In this document: positions 30,356 to 41,295 of the stretch, piece after piece | How positions within the stretch are numbered: the first letter of the stretch is position 1 | Layout: each line of letters starts with the position of its first letter | Assembly: GCA_025201345.1 (NCBI GenBank) | Contig: JAIXMG010000027.1 | Location: forward strand, 445,124-509,123 | Reading direction: 5' to 3' | Source: Thamnidium elegans | Lineage: Eukaryota; Mucoromycota; Mucoromycetes; Mucorales; Mucoraceae | Length of the DNA stretch: 64,000 bases | The notes under the pieces: generated by a model | What the model saw: only the letters and a program-made list of their open reading frames with translations | Told to the model about the DNA's origin: nothing | Databases searched by the model: none | Position numbers and translations under genes: made by a program

Positions 30356-30644
30356 AACTTCAGCTGTAAGTAATGACTGGAGAATGGATCATATAACGAT
30401 TGACGCTCGTAACATCAGTCAATCATACAGATCTTTAACTTCGAAGTTCAACCTTTCGAATAAATCAACTGCTTCTCCTGCTGATTTTTTCCTGTTCTTC
30501 TTGCCAATGGATCATATCCGCAACGTTGTTATTCCCAACACTAACGCTCATGCATCCACTGTAATACATAATTGGATCGATATCACGTTTACGGAGTATA
30601 TGACATGGATGGCTCTTCTTATGACTATGACTGTAATGGTATAT
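30356..30644 (+). pseudogene. piggyBac-like transposase, continuation (DDE_Tnp_1_7 N-terminus)
   Basis: Continues the frame of 27524-27876 after the solo LTR. SPADFFLFFLPMDHIRNVVI followed by PNTNAHAS and ITFTEYMTWMALL matches the start of the piggyBac DDE_Tnp_1_7 domain (an xxxFxxFF helix, then TNxYA, then a W/E-containing helix). It is cut at 30644 by the LTR of element C before any catalytic aspartate. The missing 3' part is nowhere in the window. Confidence 0.6.
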
Positions 30645-30911
30645 TGAGATATTTAGTATCGAATTATGAAATAAAAAGAGACAGCAGAAAATAAGATGAA
30701 ACTTCTTTTGGATCTTTATTAATTAAAAAATGACTTCTAAAAAACAAGAGAGGGAACAAAAGGTTGCCTCGTAAAATATCCTTTTTATAGTAAGAATAAT
30801 TTAGGTTTAAGAACCAGGGTAGTAAGCGATACCTAACTGAGGTTGTTGTGTAACCACCTCAGATATATTTGGAGTGATAACTTGCGTTAGTTTTTATGGT
30901 TAAATACCACA
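30645..30911 (-). repeat. 3' LTR of element C
   Basis: Plus-strand reading TGAGATATTTAG ... AAATACCACA, 267 bp. Confidence 0.92.
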
Positions 30912-30970
30912 TAGCCCCCCATCAGCAAGAGATTACTCCCAAGACAGATTTGCAATGATAATGGAGAAAG

Positions 30971-31018
<48 letters not shown>

Positions 31019-31024
<6 letters not shown>

Positions 31025-33625
31025 ACTTTTTTTGAAGCGAGGACTTTGACGAGTAGGAGAACGCTTGGTCGCATTTTTAGATTGCTTGAAGGCATCTTCT
31101 TGAGATAAGAGTATAGCAGGACGTTTACGTTTAGAATGAGAAGATGTAGTTTTAGAATCAACATCTTCGTCTAATGGTAATGACCTAATTAGCTTACTAA
31201 TTGTACTGGGTTTATTCTTTTGTAATGCTTTAGAGCTAGAAGGAGCATTAGTAATGACATTGGACTTTTTTGGTTTATACACAGTGCCAAGGTTCTTCCA
31301 ATATTTACGAAGACAATCGATATCATTAAAATGATCTGTGGGTATCCATTCATCCCAGTCACTACTATAATTCTTCCATCGAACTAAATATTCAATATTC
31401 CTTGGTTCACCTCGATGGTTAATAACGGCTTCGATTTCATAATTTTTAATTTCATTGCCTTCATCGTCAAGAGCAATTACTTCGTCATGAGAGATAAGTT
31501 TTAATTCAATTGACGTATAATTCCTAGGCATAATCATCCCAACAGTGTCTCTAAGGACATATGAGTTTCCTTGGGTTTTACGAACAACGGTGTATGGACC
31601 AGAGTAAGAAGGAGATAATTGACCATTTTTTTCTATACGAACCATAACATGATCATTAGGTTTATATTCGACTAGAACGTGCTTATTATCAAATTTAGCA
31701 TTATCCAATTCAATTTGTGTTTTGGTTTTTTCAGCTATGGCTGGAAAGACAATATCATTCATATAATCAATTCTTTTCATGAGCTCTTCATGAGACATAG
31801 GTCTTTTATGTTCTCCTTGTTTATCTTTATCCTCATCTGCTGTAAAACCATATGTTTCAGGCATACGACGTGCGAAGAATAAGGAAAAAGGGGTTGTATT
31901 TAATTTTTTGGATATGCGATTATTAAGTGATAATTGTACCGCATTAAGGTAAAGATCCCAATGGGAACCAACACCTTTGGTAGCTTTTGCTAATAATATT
32001 TTTACTGATTGAACCGTACGTTCGGCTAAACCATTTGCCGAGGCATGCAGTGGAGAAATAAATCTATGGTCATAACCTAAAGCATCAGCTAATTCCTTCG
32101 ATAAATAACTTTTAAACTCTGAACCATTATCGGATTGGAGAATAGAAGGAACGCCAATTAATGCGAAGACGTCAGATAATACTTTAACAATAGTAGCAGT
32201 CTTTTTATCCGCTAAGGGACGAAGTATACAAAAACGAGTGCATACATCAACAATAACCATAACGTAATTATTATTTAATTCTGTGGTTGTACCCATAGGT
32301 CCAGCCAAATCTATGGCTAAATGTTGACCAGGAGTATAACTATATATATGTCTTGAGGGATGGAACCCCCGTTTTTTTACGTTATAGCGCATACAAGAAT
32401 CGCATGTACGAACAAACTTAATGCAATCACCAATGAGATTAACCCAATGAATACCTTCCTTGTGGAGTCTTTTTACCATTTGTTCCGCACCATAATGGCC
32501 AATATTAGTATGAGCATCCTTCAATAATTGATCTTTATCGTTGTCAGGAGGAATGACATAGTCAGGACATATAGTTTGCGCACTTTGTATATAAAAAATA
32601 TTCCTTGATAAGGAAGTGGTATAGCAATTGTTATTTTCACTTGAATTAACAGGCATAGCATGAATCAAGTTGATATGTTTTGTTTGGTCCTGTTGTTCAT
32701 TAGTAAACAAAGTACCGTCAACAGCAATAAGGTTAGAATTAATCTTTTTTTTAATGTTTATATAATTTGAAGTAGCATGATTCTTTCTAGGGGAAGAAAT
32801 GTGCTGTTTTTGTTTGAATTTATCATATTTAATGGTTTCCGAATCAGTTGGAGGATACAATCTTGATAATGCATCAGGAAGAATGTTATCCATACCTTTA
32901 ATGTGTACTACAGTAAAAGTATAATCAAGTAAAATGTCTAACCATTTAATGATCATACGATTAGCTGATTTTTGACTAAATACATAACAAAGGGCTTTAT
33001 GATCTGTGTATAGAGTAAATTGAGTACCCCAAACAAATTTATGAAATTGTTTTAAAGCATAGATTACTCCGTTTAATTCTCTCATCGAAGTAGAATATAA
33101 ACGCTCATGCTTATTAAACGATCTAGACATGAAACCAATATATTTGACTACAGATGTTTTTTCATTATTATGATCAATAGAATCAAACACTTGATAAAGT
33201 ACACAACCAGTAGCAAAATCGCTAGAATCAGTTGCGATGCAATATGGGTGCGAGTGTTCTGGTTGTGATAATACTACATCTGACAGCATAACCTTTTTTA
33301 TGGCGTCAAAATGTAATTGATGTTTTTTGGTCCAAATAAAGGGGCCATTTATTTTAATATCATGTGAACGTAAGGCATCTAGAGGAGCCATTAAAGCAGC
33401 TGCGTTTGGCAAGTGCATACGGAAGAAATTGACAAAGCCCAATATAGATTGTGCTTGTTTTTGTGTTTTAGGAGGAGGCATTTCATTAAAATTGGTAAGT
33501 TTACGCTTATCTATTCTTTTTCCTGCAGCAGATATAGAATACCCTAAAAGATATACAGCCGACTTTGCAAAATGTGACTTCTCGAAATTAATTCTTAGAT
33601 TATTTTTTGTAAGTATTTCGAGCAC
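31019..33625 (-). CDS. Element C pol: RT end, RNase H, integrase, chromodomain
   Basis: 868 residues downstream of the frameshift. Contents in order: end of RT (LGYSISAAGKRID), RNase H (IATDSSDFATGCVLYQ, YTDHKALCYVF), integrase zinc region (HYGAEQMVKRL ... CDSCMRY), catalytic D (AIDLAGPMG), D (QSDNGSEF) and E (GLAERTVQS), GPY/F-like module (YSGPYTVVRK), then a chromodomain (YEIEAVINHRGEP, YLVRWKNYSSDWDEWIP) and a basic tail. Chromodomain integrases of this kind guide insertion to marked chromatin. It is open throughout, whereas the D copy is broken in this part. Confidence 0.93.
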
Positions 33626-36500
33626 GTTTTTTTACGTGGTAATAATGGGCATGCATTGATCTACTGGCTATACAAATATCATCCACGAAGCAAGTAACAT
33701 AAGGTAAATCTTTAAACAATGTTAACATCACTCTGCTAAACAATTGACTGATCACAGAAATGCCAAATGGCGAGCCTCGATACATATATTGCAAATTATT
33801 AGGAGCAGTAAATGTTGTTTTTATCTGATCCGCTTCATTGACAGGGAATTGATTAAATGCCGATTTCAAATCAATTGTAGAAAATACGACACAACCAGTC
33901 ATAGAATTAAATATATCGCTAATTAATGGTAAGCTGTGAGAATTCTTTGATGATTCATCAAGTGCTTCATTAAGTTTCCTTGGATCGAGAAGAAGGCGAA
34001 TATTCTTTTTATCTTTGCAGATAGCACCATTCACGTGATCTTTTTTGAATGTTACAGTCATAGGTAAATTCCAACCGGAAGGCTTAGCAGGAACAATTAT
34101 TTTATCTTTTTCCCAACTTTCAATTATTTCCATTACTTGATCCTTTAATGCATAAGGGATTGGGTATTGTCGGATATTAGCAATAAACCAGGAGGGGTTG
34201 GTAAATGTAATACAGCATCCTTTATAGTGCATAAAGATGTCTTGTCTAATTTTTTTATTTTTGTCAATATACACTTTAATAGCATTTTCAAAGGCATATT
34301 GTTCTTGTTCAGTACCGAAATTAGTGACATTTGGAATATAGGCATCATCGTTTTTCGAATTATCAACAACTTCTTTTTGAAGGTTTTTATGTTTAACAGC
34401 AACGTTAGACAAATAAATTTTTAGTTTGGGTAATAAATCTACACCAATTAAAATTTTTTCATTATCGGAATCAATAATATTGTCATCAATAATATCGAAT
34501 TTATGTTCAATTATTTTGTTTACATTATCATATTCGACGAGTAAAGGATCAATTGTTTGTAGACGAGGAACTTTACTACCATTAGCCATGATTAGACTAC
34601 CAGAAATAGAATGGAATGATATATTATTTTTCTGGGCATATTTTTTACTTATCAAACTAACACTAGCACCAGTATCAATAATACCATAGCTAAGAATACT
34701 ATTAATAATGATAGGTGTTGCAGGGGATAACGAGGTTCCTTCTATATTACATGGATTATCATTATCACCAACATTGTTATTTCTTACAGCAAAAATGTTC
34801 TTCTCTAGAAGATGATTCTTATTGTTGTTTAAGGAATTATCATCATTGGAGCTCTTATAGTATGGTTGAATATATTTATTAAAAAAATCATCATAATCGT
34901 TGTCTGATGTATCAGTATCAGAGTCAGAGATAGCACAAAGTTTTTTATCGTAGGTGGCAGGAGCAACCGAAAGATTTGATACATCAGTTCCCTTGGTGAA
35001 GTTACTAAGGTTAACAGAATGATCAATCTTGTTAATATTTGCATTATTGTAGTTATGACTATTATTTTTATTATTTTTATTATCAATGTAATTACTTACA
35101 GGAGGGGAAGGCAATTTGTAACCCTTTCTTTTAAAGACTGCAATTTTAACCTCACAGTTATACGAATGACTTGGATCATCGCGGTAATTTGCAGTTCTGC
35201 AATAGGTACAAATGCCTTGTGCTCTCAACGTGGCGAAATTGACGTGTTTCGATGCAGCGGAAGACGTAGGTCCAGAGGCAACAAAAGGGGCATCGTTTTT
35301 TAAAGTGTCGAAAGGAACTTCTTCAACCTTTTCAATCATTCTTCTTTTTTTGTTGTTAACTTTATGGATCCTAGAGGATCCTAAAGTTTCTTCAATAACA
35401 GCAATATGTCCAATAATTATTTTTTCGAACATAGCCCAACTAGCAGGAGCATGGTGCATCTTTACATTATCAAAATCAGACGGGTTGGTTTTGCGAAAGT
35501 TACTTGAAATTATTTGGTTGATTTTTCCTTGCACTTTTGAAGGAAAACAATTAACAAACAAATAAAATAACATCACATTATTTTCAATATTTATTTTAGC
35601 TCTGAGAATTAACATTCGGTATCTCTCCAAACATAAAATAAAAGATTCCTTTTCCTCAAGAGAAAAATTGATCAAACTAATAGCTAACGAATTAACGCTG
35701 GCTTGAGAGGCCATGTCAAAACGTTGTTGTAAAATAGTCTTAGCATCAGACCAAGAAATTGCAGACGAATTTTTTAAATTTACACTAAACCAACCATGGT
35801 GATTAGTAGAGCCTTCGAAAGCAATCTCAAGGTAATAAAACCAAGATTTACTAATATTAAGGTTATATGTAACAAACAATCTTTCAAATTTCAAAAAGAA
35901 AGTTGTTAAGGTTATTTCCTTATCATTTTTATCTTTTTCTTCGATATTCCAACAATCGAGTAAAGGGTTCACATTAAAGGCAGGTACGTCTTTAATGGGA
36001 ATTCCACGATTGCTAGAACCCACCAAAGTCAAATCGTTGCTAGATAGCATACTATCAATAGGTTTTACCAAGGCAGTAATTTGACTTTTGATCAATTTAG
36101 CGTGCTCATTGACCAACTTGGTGTTATTCTCAATAGTAATAAATCTCTCATTATTAGTATCAAAAATACCCTCAGAAAACAATTTAATTTTTTGCTCATT
36201 GAGATTAGCAATAATTATCATTATACTTTCATATTGATTATTAAGCTGTTCTAAAGCAGTTTTATTCTCAATAGATTTCTTATTAGAAATTTTATTGGCA
36301 TTGTTGTTAACACTTTCGTAAGCAACAAATGATTCTTCCATTTCCGAATCTTCTGTAGTAACAGAGGATTCATCCGTGGCAGAATTTTTAGCAATAGAAT
36401 TGTTATTATCCAATCCCATGTTGGTTAAACCATCAAGCACTTTCGTGACAGAATTACTATCATGAGGACTGTTAGAAATAGTAGCCGAAGAAGGATTCAT
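33600..36500 (-). pseudogene. Element C gag-protease-RT (frameshifted)
   Basis: 966 residues from ATG at 36500, only nine bases after the 5' LTR, so there is no room for a usual tRNA primer site. Gag with a knuckle-like CTYCRTANYRDDPSHSYNC is followed by protease (GIIDTGASVSLIS), RT (LLLDPRKLNEAL, FSTIDLKSAFNQF) and the catalytic FVDDICIAS. Near 34190-34255 two opposite single-base length changes shift about 25 codons relative to D. The frame finally ends just after the catalytic motif because of the extra T. Confidence 0.9.
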
Positions 36501-36509
36501 CTTAAAAAA

Positions 36510-36776
36510 TGAGATATTTAGTATCGAATTATGAAATAAAAAGAGACAGCAGTAAATAAGATGAAACTTCTTTTGGATCTTTATTAATTAAAAAATGACT
36601 TCTAAAAAACAAGAGAGGGAACAAAAGGTTGCCTCGTAAAATATCCTTTTTATAGTAAGAATAATTTAGGTTTAAGAACCAGGGTAGTAAGCGATACCTA
36701 ACTGAGGTTGTTGTGTAACCACCTCAGATATATTTGGAGTGATAACTTGCGTTAGTTTTTATGGTTAAATACCACA
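36510..36776 (-). repeat. 5' LTR of element C
   Basis: 267 bp. It differs from the 3' LTR at least at 36552 (T versus A). In the element's sense it contains a TATA-like CTATAAAAAGG and AATAAAGATCC. Confidence 0.92.
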
Positions 36777-36777
36777 T

Positions 36778-37038
36778 TGACCATAATTATATATCTTGAC
36801 CGAAGACTAGGTTAGATAAGCACGGCTCGTAATTATATAAGGAAACTGTAGCACTTATTGTGATACAGCACACTACCAGAATTGTACTTAAACTCAGATA
36901 TAAAAAAGCTATATAAACAGACACCTTTTTTATTTAATAAAACGATAATTCCTATTTTGCGACTGATTACTTTTTAGTATCTTTTTGTTTTTATTTTAAT
37001 TTTTGAATCTTCACTATTTCATAGCTCGGATTCCACAT
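36778..37038 (+). repeat. 5' LTR of element E
   Basis: 261 bp. The block TATAAAAAAGCTATATAAAC supplies TATA-like sequence. Immediately downstream is a T8 run and not a TGG primer site. Confidence 0.9.
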
Positions 37039-37147
37039 TTTTTTTAATCATATTCGTTATACTTTTATCGTTTTATTCCTTACCTGAAAAATATCTTTTT
37101 TATTTTAAACTCAAACATCTATTTTTAAAAAAATCCTTTTTACTGCT

Positions 37148-39205
37148 ATGACCGTGCCCACCGCTTCTCCTATTGGCTCTCCTGCTCCTGGTGCTACTCA
37201 ACTTAATAATGTTGCTTCCTCTTCCAATGCTAATACCGAGGTTATGAATAATAACATGGACGTTGACAGTTCTCTTGTTGAGGCTAACGTTAGCCATATT
37301 ACTCATGCTGACGTTGAAGCTGATATGAAGATAGCCTTTACTCTGTTGAAGTCTTCTATTAGGAATTTGTCTCTTTATATTGCTTCTGCTCCTGCTGGTG
37401 TTGAGTTGACCAATGCTCGAACTTCTTTATCTAACAAGATGAAGGATTTGAAAATGATGAAGGCTGTTTGTTCATCTATGTCTGATGATACGTCTTCTGT
37501 TGCCTCTGTTTCCAATTCTTCTGCTATTAGTCCTAGCCGTACGGAAACTTTTGTTTCTAGAGCTCCTACTGCTATAGTACCAAAGTTGTGTTTGTTTCAA
37601 TGGGAAGGTCAAGTCTTCAATCGTGCTCCTGGTAACCAAGTCTTTGCTGATATCAAGGCTTGCATTCAACACTTTGAAGACATTATGAATAGCCATTGTT
37701 TGGATTTGGATACCAATTACTTGCGTTTGTTACCACCTCTTCTTTCTCCCACTGCTCGTATTTGGTATGATGACTTTTTGCACAACTATCGTACTGCCCA
37801 TGTTGCTTCTCCTACTTGGATTAATTTTACTACTGCTTTCATAGCTCGTTATGGCCTTAACATTCATGAAGAACGTGCTAAGTCTGCTCGTGAATTAACT
37901 ACGATCAAGATGCTTGGTGGTGAGTCAATTGAGAATTTTATTGACAGGTTCAATACTTTGCGTCGTCGTGCTGTTGACCAAGTGTTACCTAATTCCCTCT
38001 TGATTGATACCTTTGGTCGAGCTTTGCCTCATGGTTTGTTTGAGCAGATTACTGTTGCTGTCGCACCATTGGATGATGCCCGAAAATATGATTTAGATAT
38101 CATTACTGCTTTTGCTAGAGACTTTTTTAATAAGTTTTACAAGAACGTTGGATCTGCGTCTTCCTCTTCTTCTGCTGCTGCTTCTGGCTCTTCCTCTGGC
38201 TCTGCAAGTTCCTCTAAAAGGTCACATGTACAAGCTGCTTTAGACAACGATGTTCATTCATCTTCTGCTAAGTCAAAGTATGCTCACGCATATACACCTG
38301 CGGCTAGATCTTCTTCTGCTTCTCCTCCTGCATCACGTTCCGTAAGGAATAACCGCCCTCGCCGTAATAAATATTGTTCTTACCATCGTGTGGATACACA
38401 CAATACTGAAAACTGTCGTGCTGCTGCTGGTGCTGGTGCTGAACCTTCTGCTGTTGCGTCTTCTGTTGCTTCTTTGTATGAAGATAAAACATGTTATCGT
38501 TGTGGAGTTTCTGGTTGGACTCGCGCCCATAGGTGTAACACTGCTGTTCGCGGTAACAATCCTCCCCCTTCTAATCATGATGACAATACGCGTCATTTGG
38601 CTGGTATGACTTTGTCTGAGGACGAGTCACCTAACACCACGCCTTCTCCAACATTGTCAGTTTCGGCTAACATTTCTGCTTCTTCTGTTTCTGTTGTTCC
38701 TCCTCCTACTGACATCACTTCTAGTGATATGGATGTGGACGTTGCTCTCGAGATTGCTGAGCAAGCACAGTTATGTAAGTACCATGAAATATATAGTGTA
38801 CCTCCTGATAATAAATCTAACATGCTGGTTTTACCTGTTATTATAGAAAATATCAAAACATACGCCATCTTGGATACCGGTAGTACTTTTAGTATTATTA
38901 CACCTTCTTTTGCCTCTGCCATCAATGCTACCATTACACCTACGTCTGGTAACATACAACTCGGACATGCAAATGTGGTAGAAAAGAGACATGGCTTTTC
39001 ACGTTTACAAATTTTCTATAATAATAAAACTCATACGCATACATTTGAAATATTTGATATTTTTACCTCTCTTAATAATGCAAATATTCCATGTTTAATT
39101 GGAATGGATTTGATGTCTACACTTCAAATTGGAGTAACAGGTTTAATTATATCACATTTTGATATTGACAAATCTAATCCTTTTCCTCCCGTTCCTATTG
39201 ATCCT
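37148..39205 (+). CDS. Element E gag and protease (5' part of Gag-Pol)
   Basis: About 686 residues from ATG 37148. Gag spans about residues 140-350 (WYDDFLHNYRT, SIENFIDRFNTLRRRA). Serine-rich linkers follow, then two Cys/His clusters (KYCSYHRVDTHNTENC and CYRCGVSGWTRAHRCN). The protease has AILDTGSTFSIITP (about residue 575). The reading frame is cut at VPIDP by element D; the stop after it comes from the D LTR. Codon use is richer in G+C than in elements C and D. Confidence 0.92.
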
Positions 39206-39472
39206 TGAGATATTTAGTATCGAATTATGAAATAAAAAGAGACAGCAGAAAATAAGATGAAACTTCTTTTGGATCTTTATTAATTAAAAAATGACTTCTA
39301 AAAAACAAGAGAGGGAACAAAAGGTTGCCTCGTAAAATATCCTTTTTATAGTAAGAATAATTTAGGTTTAAGAACCAGGGTAGTAAGCGATACCTAACTG
39401 AGGTTGTTGTGTAACCACCTCAGATATATTTGGAGTGATAACTTGCGTTAGTTTTTATGGTTAAATACCACA
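39206..39472 (-). repeat. 3' LTR of element D
   Basis: 267 bp. The polypurine tract GATGGGGGGC lies directly beside it on the minus strand. Confidence 0.93.
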
Positions 39473-39531
39473 TAGCCCCCCATCAGCAAGAGATTACTCC
39501 CAAGACAGATTTGCAATGATAATGGAGAAAG

Positions 39532-39575
<44 letters not shown>

Positions 39576-39581
<6 letters not shown>

Positions 39582-41267
39582 ACTTTTTTTGAAGCGAGGA
39601 CTTTGACGAGTAGGAGAACGCTTGGTCGCATTTTTAGATTGCTTGAAGGCATCTTCTTGAGATAAGAGTATAGCAGGACGTTTACGTTTAGAATGAGAAG
39701 ATGTAGTTTTAGAATCAACATCTTCGTCTAATGGTAATGACCTAATTAGCTTACTAATTGTACTGGGTTTATTCTTTTGTAATGCTTTAGAGCTAGAAGG
39801 AGCATTAGTAATGACATTGGACTTTTTTGGTTTATACACAGTGCCAAGGTTCTTCCAATATTTACGAAGACAATCGATATCATTAAAATGATCTGTGGGT
39901 ATCCATTCATCCCAGTCACTACTATAATTCTTCCATCGAACTAAATATTCAATATTCCTTGGTTCACCTCGATGGTTAATAACGGCTTCGATTTCATAAT
40001 TTTTAATTTCATTGCCTTCATCGTCAAGAGCAATTACTTCGTCATGAGAGATAAGTTTTAATTCAATTGACGTATAATTCCTAGGCATAATCATCCCAAC
40101 AGTGTCTCTAAGGACATATGAGTTTCCTTGGGTTTTACGAACAACGGTGTATGGACCAGAGTAAGAAGGAGATAATTGACCATTTTTTTCTATACGAACC
40201 ATAACATGATCATTAGGTTTATATTCGACTAGAACGTGCTTATTATCAAATTTAGCATTATCCAATTCAATTTGTGTTTTGGTTTTTTCAGCTATGGCTG
40301 GAAAGACAATATCATTCATATAATCAATTCTTTTCATGAGCTCTTCATGAGACATAGGTCTTTTATGTTCTCCTTGTTTATCTTTATCCTCATCTGCTGT
40401 AAAACCATATGTTTCAGGCATACGACGTGCGAAGAATAAGGAAAAAGGGGTTGTATTTAATTTTTTGGATATGCGATTATTAAGTGATAATTGTACCGCA
40501 TTAAGGTAAAGATCCCAATGGGAACCAACACCTTTGGTAGCTTTTGCTAATAATATTTTTACTGATTGAACCGTACGTTCGGCTAAACCATTTGCCGAGG
40601 CATGCAGTGGAGAAATAAATCTATGGTCATAACCTAAAGCATCAGCTAATTCCTTCGATAAATAACTTTTAAACTCTGAACCATTATCGGATTGGAGAAT
40701 AGAAGGAACGCCAATTAATGCGAAGACGTCAGATAATACTTTAACAATAGTAGCAGTCTTTTTATCCGCTAAGGGACGAAGTATACAAAAACGAGTGCAT
40801 ACATCAACAATAACCATAACGTAATTATTATTTAATTCTGTGGTTGTACCCATAGGTCCAGCCAAATCTATGGCTAAATGTTGACCAGGAGTATAACTAT
40901 ATATATGTCTTGAGGGATGGAACCCCCGTTTTTTTACGTTATAGCGCATACAAGAATCGCATGTACGAACAAACTTAATGCAATCACCAATGAGATTAAC
41001 CCAATGAATACCTTCCTTGTGGAGTCTTTTTACCATTTGTTCCGCACCATAATGGCCAATATTAGTATGAGCATCCTTCAATAATTGATCTTTATCGTTG
41101 TCAGGAGGAATGACATAGTCAGGACATATAGTTTGCGCACTTTGTATATAAAAAATATTCCTTGATAAGGAAGTGGTATAGCAATTGTTATTTTCACTTG
41201 AATTAACAGGCATAGCATGAATCAAGTTGATATGTTTTGTTTGGTCCTGTTGTTCATTAGTAAACAA
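39576..41267 (-). pseudogene. Element D integrase and chromodomain (after frameshift)
   Basis: 563 residues: integrase zinc region, catalytic D (AIDLAG), D (SDNGSEF) and E (LAERTVQ), and chromodomain (LVRWKNYSSDWDEW). Sequence identical by eye to the corresponding part of C. It is separated from the 5' part only by one extra T, so it is either a true null copy or a homopolymer sequencing error. Confidence 0.9.
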
Positions 41268-41295
41268 AGTACCGTCAACAGCAATAAGGTTAGAA

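Larger units (their letters stand above)
30645..36776 (-). mobile_element. Chromodomain Ty3/gypsy element C
   Basis: Minus-strand element with 267-bp LTRs (30645-30911 and 36510-36776) and a polypurine tract GATGGGGGGC next to the 3' LTR (30912-30923 region). Gag-Pol was one long frame, now broken by an extra T near 33626-33632. A 47-bp A tract follows the stop codon. No target duplication: the left flank is TATAT (piggyBac-like gene) and the right flank is TTGAC (edge of element E). Nearly identical to element D. Confidence 0.93.

Noticed and set aside
30922..31164. Minus-strand ORF with poly-lysine at the end of element C (also 39494-39721)
   Set aside because: It is an out-of-frame reading of the integrase 3' end and the A tract.
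35019..35303. Antisense ORFs within elements C and D
   Set aside because: They are shadow frames of gag-pol, duplicated only because the elements are duplicated.
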